NCBI GenBank assembly: GCA_019671005.1
Contig: CM033752.1
Span: forward strand, 26,854,969 to 26,918,968
DNA: 64,000 bases
Reading direction: 5' to 3'
Source: Hibiscus mutabilis
Lineage: Eukaryota; Streptophyta; Magnoliopsida; Malvales; Malvaceae
Shown: piece by piece, positions 59,536-64,000 of the stretch
Numbering within the stretch: the stretch's first letter is position 1
How the letters are laid out: every line of letters starts with the position of its first letter
Program-made: the position numbers and the translations under genes
The notes under the pieces: model-generated
Database searches by the model: none
Told to the model about the DNA's origin: nothing
Seen by the model: the letters and a program-made list of their open reading frames with translations, nothing else

Positions 59536-61032
59536 TGTAGCGATGTCCTTTTCGCTAAAAAAACCGAGTTTTCGAGGTGTTGGTTGTTTTTCGGGTATTA
59601 AAATATTTATTTCGTGGGGTTTTAAAAGTACCTTATTTTATTTAAGAAATTGGAGTCGCCACCGGCCACTTAGGGTCTACTCCGGCCATCGCCCTTCACA
59701 CTCAATCAGTTTCAAAACCTAACCTAGACCCCTCTCGAAAACAAAAAAAACTTTACTTTTGAAAAGGTCGAACCCCAAAACCTTTACCGAAACTGTCACC
59801 CTCTTATTTTGAGACCACCAAAACCCTAGATCTATGGTATTTCGAAACGAAGAAGCAAAGAAAAAACCCCTTTTGTGGCTCGCTCCTTAGAGCTTATCGC
59901 CGGCAAGGAAAGGTTTTTTCTTAGGTAAACTCTATTTTTGTTTCTTGTTGTTTTTTCATGCATGTATGAGATTCGGAAAAAGAGAGAATATTACCGATGG
60001 AAATTTGTATTTTTTGGATAACCTCGTTTTGTTTTTTTTTTGTATTTCTGATCTGGTAAAAAACCTGGTACAAAAGAGGGTAGATCTCATTACATACATG
60101 CTCCATTTTTTCTCTAGTTTTTTCGGTAGAATATTAAATACAATACATGTCTTGTTCGATTTGGTACTGACACCCTGTATTTTCATTTTTTTTGGTGCAT
60201 CTGAGCATGGTGGTTGGTACGGCGGCGTGGAAGAAGTATGGTGGTGGTGTCTTCGGCCAGATTCACTCACGGCCGTTGGATCAGATCCAACGGCTGTGAT
60301 TGCATGGGAAATGAACGGCCTAGATCTGGTCTTGGAATAAGCAAAGCTACATCTGATCTCGACACCTGGTAGGGGAGAACGAACGGTCTAGCGCGTGCAA
60401 CGCACGCGTGAGTGGGAGACGAGCAGCCCCATAGGTGAATTACACGCGCGCCAGCTGGATCATTTTGGTGTCATCTGGACCGTTGGATCAAATCTTGATC
60501 CAACGGTTGGGAGGGTGACGGCTGCAAGGAAAAAAAAGGTTATTAGACTTGGTTTTTTAGGGTTTTTAAGATATTGGGTTAGGCCAAAATGGGCCTTGTA
60601 ACATATTTTGGGTCTGTAATACATATTGGACTAGACTGTTATAAAATATTTGGGTTTTATGTTTTGGATTGTATTTTACATTAGTCCAATAATATTAATA
60701 ATAATAATAATACGATAGTACATACATACATACACGTACACACTCACATACGTGTAACATACGAATACACATGCAAACATTAATTAATGTAACATACTAA
60801 CATACATGCATATAATCATACACGTAATGTACACATACAAACAATGTATACATAAAACATAAACACGTATGACACAAATAAATATTAACACATACATAAT
60901 ATGTATAATATGCATGCACTTACACGCATAACACATATTTCACACACACTTTAATCACATATAATATGCATACATACAATAATTAATAAACTAACACACT
61001 ACTTATACACCGGATAAAAATGAGTGATTACA
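59536..61032 (-). repeat. LTR of the second Tat/Ogre element
   Basis: About 1.5 kb. On the minus strand it runs from TGTAATCACTCATTTTTATCC to GGACATCGCTACA. It includes the shared 'gtcgccaccggccactt' (plus strand, 59651) and a segment with 'ccgttggatcagatccaacgg' at about 60273-60293, a palindrome repeated in altered form at about 60480-60508. The flanking 5-mers differ, so it is not a simple solo LTR. The gag-independent open frames within it are unsupported. Confidence 0.7.
60687..60990. repeat. Simple repeat of 'acatac/ataata' type in the LTR
   Basis: An 'aataataataata' run followed by irregular 'catacatacacgtac' and 'aatatgcatac' words. It occupies a place like the AT-rich simple repeat in the first Tat/Ogre LTR. 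Confidence 0.75.
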
Positions 61033-61050
61033 GTTGCCCCTCTTTATTTG
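61033..61050 (-). other. Polypurine tract of the second Tat/Ogre element
   Basis: The minus strand reads CAAATAAAGAGGGGCAAC directly before TGTAATCACTC, the LTR start. It fixes the orientation as minus. Confidence 0.7.
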
Positions 61051-61295
61051 TTCTTGTGGAACAAGAACAAAGCAAAGACCAAAAGCACTCATTTTTATCT
61101 GACTTCCCTGCTCACGACTTCAGAATCATGTGTTCTTATGGAACTCTCCGCTCTTCCTCGGCCGAATCTTTAGGCTCGTAAGTTCTCCCTATATAGAACT
61201 TCTTCACCTTTGGTTCTTCTTTGGGATTCCAGAGTTAGGGCTCTTCCTATATGGAGCCTTTCATTGGGGGTTCGAAAGCGTAGACTTCTCATTTA

Positions 61296-61572
61296 TATAA
61301 CATTTGTCTTCGATTTTTCTTTCCTCTTTCTCTGTTCTTTTTCTTTTTTCTCTTTTTTCTTATTTTTCTCTTATTTTTCTACTTTTTTTTCTTCTTTTCT
61401 TTTTTTTCTTCTTTTCTGTTTTTTTTTCTTCTTTCTTCTTCTCTTCTTTTTTCTTCTTTTTCTGCTTTTTCTTTTTTCTTCTTCTCTTCTCTTCTTTTTT
61501 CTTTTTTTCTTCTTTTTCTCTTTTTTTCTTTTTTTTTCTTCTTTTTGTGTTAATTTTTTCTTCTTCTTTCTG
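61296..61572. repeat. Polypyrimidine tract (T/C-rich, 280 bp)
   Basis: Almost only T and C on the plus strand, with 'ttcttcttttt' words. The minus strand is polypurine and gives a spurious Lys/Arg/Glu-rich open frame (61371-61646). Confidence 0.9.
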
Positions 61573-61576
61573 GGGT

Positions 61577-62365
61577 AAACATCCTTATGCAAGGATCTGA
61601 CTAAAGAAGTCAATTTTGAGAAAACCATCCTTATGCAAGGATCCAACTAAAGAAGTTGATTTTAAGAAAAACATCCCTATGCAAGGATCCAACTAAAGAA
61701 GTTGGTTTTAAGAAAAACATCCTTATGAAATGATCCAACTAAAGAAGTTGGTTTTAAGAAAAGTATCCTTATGAAAGGATCCAACTAACGAAGTTGGTTT
61801 TAAGAAAATTATCCTTATGAAAGGATCCAACTAAAGAAGTTGATTTTAAGAAAAGCACCCTTATGCAATGATCCAACTAAAGAAGTTGATTTTAAGAAAA
61901 GTATCCTTATGAAATGATCCAACTAAAGAATTTGATTTTTAAGAAAAAGTATCATTATGAAAGGATCCAACTAAAGAAGTTGGTTTTAAGAAAATTATCC
62001 TTATGCAAGGATCCAACTAAAGAAGTTGGTTTTAAGAAAAGCATCATTATGCAAGGATCCAACTAAAGAAGTTGATTTTAAGAAAAGCATCCTTATGCAA
62101 TGATCCAACTAAAGAAGTTGATTTTTAAGAAAAACATCCTTATGCAAGGATCCAACTAAAGAAGTTGATTTTAAGGAAAGTATCCTTATGAAAAGATCCA
62201 ACTAAAGAAGTTGATTTTTAAGAAAAGTATCCGTATGCAATGATCCAACTAAAGAAATTGGTTTTAAGAAAAGTATCCTTATGAAATGATCCAACTAAAA
62301 AAGTTGGTTTTAAGAAAATTATCCTTATGAAAGGATCCAACTAAAGAAGTTGGTTTTAAGGACGT
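61577..62365. repeat. 46-bp minisatellite, about 17 copies, two hairpins per unit
   Basis: Units repeat every 46-47 bp. Each contains ATCCTTATGCAAGGAT (or the 'atgaaaggat' variant), an inverted repeat of 6 bp around ATGC, and CCAACTAAAGAAGTTGG, an inverted repeat around AAAG. Variation is mainly gcaagg/gaaatg and ttggtt/ttgatt. It lies in the 3' untranslated part of the second Tat/Ogre element. Confidence 0.95.
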
Positions 62366-62471
62366 CATTAAAAATTTTGGTTTTTAAGAAAAACCTTAAG
62401 TGATACCTTGGTTTTATCCGTCTAGAAATTTTTCAGAGTGGCAGCTTGAAAATGTTGACATTTTCTCTGGT

Positions 62472-62622
62472 AAACTGGTCTTCTTTTTTTCTCTGTTTTC
62501 TTTTTTCTTTTTCTTCTTTCTCTTTCTTCTTTCTTTTATTTTCTCTCTTTCTTTTTCTCTCTTTTTTCTTCTTTCTTTTTCTCTCTTTTTTGTTTTTGTT
62601 TGTTTTTTTGTTTTTTTAAGGA
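62472..62622. repeat. Second polypyrimidine tract
   Basis: T/C-rich stretch with 'tttcttcttt' words, then 'tttgtttttttgtttttttaa'. The plus and minus open frames across it are compositional artefacts. Confidence 0.88.
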
Positions 62623-64000
62623 AAGTGACACTCAAACGCGTCTTCTGGATCGATGCAGAGGTGCATAAAGTCTTTGTTGGAGTCATCTTCTTGGAAACTA
62701 TCTGTCTGTCTTCCTGTATGAATATTAAGGATGATTCATGAGCATACCTTATGATGTAAAGTTGCATATGCTCATGTAAAGTGCTATTCTCATGATTGTT
62801 AGGGATGCAAAGGTGCAACCTATTCATGTAGACTTATAATAATGCAATGATGTATGAAACCCTGTCACAGTCTTCGCAAACATCTTAATACTCAAGTCAC
62901 CACTTGCTGGTTAGGTAAGCTTCGTCATGTGACTACAATCATTAATCATTCTAACGTTCCAGCAGCTTTCGCCCCCAAAACTTTGTTGCTCATTCCTTGT
63001 TCACCCTTTCAGGTCAAGCGACCTCGGTTAACATCATCTATTTACTCAAGAAAGTCTTTTGTCTTCTTCATTAATCTAAATCTTTCAAACCATCCGACAT
63101 CTCGGGTCTATTCTGCCTTGGATTCTTACAACTATCTCTGTTGTTTCACGGACAATGGTGCCCCACTAATCTTGGACTCGAACTCTTTCTTGTATTTGAC
63201 CCATCATGCAAAGTCTCTCTCTGTCTCAACATCGGGGTGAGCTAAAATGCCCTCAACTCCCCTAAACCCATCTCTGAGTTCAATCTCTGTCTTTGAACTT
63301 AAATGAAGTACTCTAATGGGGATTTGAATCTATGTCTCTAGACTTTAAATCTTCTTTTTTTTAAAGTAAAGAGGCCAATTGCTCGTGTATTCTTTGAATT
63401 TTGAAATAAATGGCAAAATTTTGGAACAATACAAAAGCTTTTTTTGTGTTTTTTTTTGCTAACGCTTGATCAGAAAATCTCGACAGCCGTAGTGATACGT
63501 CAAATCATATACCTTGAGTATCAAGTGCAAAAATGACATTGAGACAACTTACCGACGATTGCCCCCAAGCGTGTCCTGCAAATAAGGGACCTTAAAAGCT
63601 AAATTGTTATCTGAAAATGTAAAATACATTCTGAGTTATTTTGGTCTCTCTATCTCTCTTTCCCTTTTTGACTGGGATGGACTCTATCAGATCATCATCA
63701 TTTTTTGTCTTATTTTCTTTTTGCTTGGGAATTCAACTCATCACATTCTTTTGGCTCGAGAATAATGATGGAGCAAACAACAATACCCCGAGTTACTCAG
63801 CATTGTCATGAGACGAAAATATTACCATCACTCATGAAGCAATTTTCTTCTCTCTTTTTTTCTTTTTATTTTCTTCTTTTTCTTTTTCTTTGTTAGATGG
63901 TGCATTGCCATCTTATCGCTTCAGAGGAGTGCCCCAAAGTTGCCACACTCTTATCCGAACAAACCTATTACTAGGTTTTGAATATGCCTATTACCAGGCT
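62623..64000 (-). other. Non-coding interior of the second Tat/Ogre element
   Basis: No pol or gag motif seen in any frame. A further T/C-rich run lies at 63848-63893. The final phrase 'cctattactaggtttt' and 'cctattaccaggct' (63965-64000) is the start of a short repeated motif that runs off the window. Confidence 0.5.

Larger units (their letters stand above)
59512..64000 (-). mobile_element. Second Tat/Ogre-type element, 3' part (runs off the window)
   Basis: On the minus strand a polypurine tract (61033-61050) leads into an LTR (59536-61032) sharing 'aagtggccggtggcgactcca' with the first Tat/Ogre LTR. Inward from the polypurine tract (higher coordinates) lie polypyrimidine tracts and a 46-bp minisatellite, as expected of the long 3' untranslated part of such elements. 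No pol motif is reached before 64000, so the rest lies outside. Confidence 0.65.

Noticed and set aside
61371..61646. Lys/Arg/Glu-rich 91-residue open frame on the minus strand, and Phe-rich frames on the plus strand at 61210-61600
   Set aside because: They are translations of a T/C-only tract; no protein family features and no sequence complexity.
61577..62365. Regular repeats resembling a CRISPR array
   Set aside because: Units are directly tandem with no unique spacers, no cas genes are present, and the setting is a plant retrotransposon.
62400..62827. Two overlapping open frames of 113 and 137 codons
   Set aside because: Both cross the second polypyrimidine tract and take their composition from it.
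1..64000. Search for tRNA, rRNA, organelle DNA inserts and intact host genes
   Set aside because: No convincing tRNA fold, rRNA core, chloroplast or mitochondrial gene block, or intact exon was recognised by eye; a tRNAscan and homology search would settle it.

Overview
This window looks like repeat-rich, probably pericentromeric, nuclear DNA of a flowering plant, most likely a dicot. It is AT-rich, and every recognisable protein fragment belongs to a transposable element: LINE, Ty1/copia-like, and Ty3/gypsy of the Tekay chromovirus, Tat/Ogre and Reina-like types. I found no intact host gene, no rRNA and no tRNA. No coding region is intact; all are broken by stops or frameshifts. Family names rest on remembered motifs, because no search could be run.

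The main result is a layered stack of insertions, dated relative to each other by target-site duplications (TSDs). On the left, a non-autonomous hAT-like element (1319-7223, 8-bp TSD GTTGTTAG) holds a degenerate tandem array. A 5'-truncated minus-strand LINE (~1640-6310) sits in that array. A small non-autonomous copia-like element (2104-5039, minus strand, TSD CAGTT) splits the LINE RNase H domain.

From 8633 to 54918 lies one minus-strand Ty3/gypsy element with short LTRs, possibly Reina-like, cut into four pieces that stay in the correct order. Three things interrupt it: (1) a plus-strand Tat/Ogre element (~9151-36110); (2) a degraded LTR element with almost no coding sequence (36617-39229); (3) a minus-strand Tekay chromovirus, 'Tekay-2' (40610-53772, TSD CGGGT). 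The Tat/Ogre copy carries a solo LTR (10685-13583, TSD TTATA) in its own 5' LTR and a complete plus-strand Tekay copy, 'Tekay-1' (14662-31346, TSD GATGT), in its leader. The 5' LTR of Tekay-1 holds two solo LTRs (14804-16394, TSD GTGGT; 16471-19980, TSD GGGAC). Tekay-2 holds one in its integrase (44388-47178, TSD CAAAT). The deepest stack is gypsy > Tat/Ogre > Tekay-1 > solo LTR.

To the right, the gypsy 5' LTR runs into an (AAT)n microsatellite and then a long-inverted-repeat (foldback, MULE-like) element (54961-56183) with telomere-like CCCTAAA units in its arms. 56184-59511 is AT-rich with nothing firm. From about 59512 to the window end is a second, minus-strand Tat/Ogre copy: an LTR (59536-61032), a polypurine tract, polypyrimidine tracts, and a 46-bp minisatellite (61577-62365) whose units contain two potential hairpins.

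No new cellular system was found. The points most worth a second look are the nested architecture itself, clusters of GTACCGATACG-type hairpins at a conserved place in all Tekay-type LTRs here, the foldback element, the hairpin minisatellite, and nonsense codons that mostly look like cytosine-deamination products.
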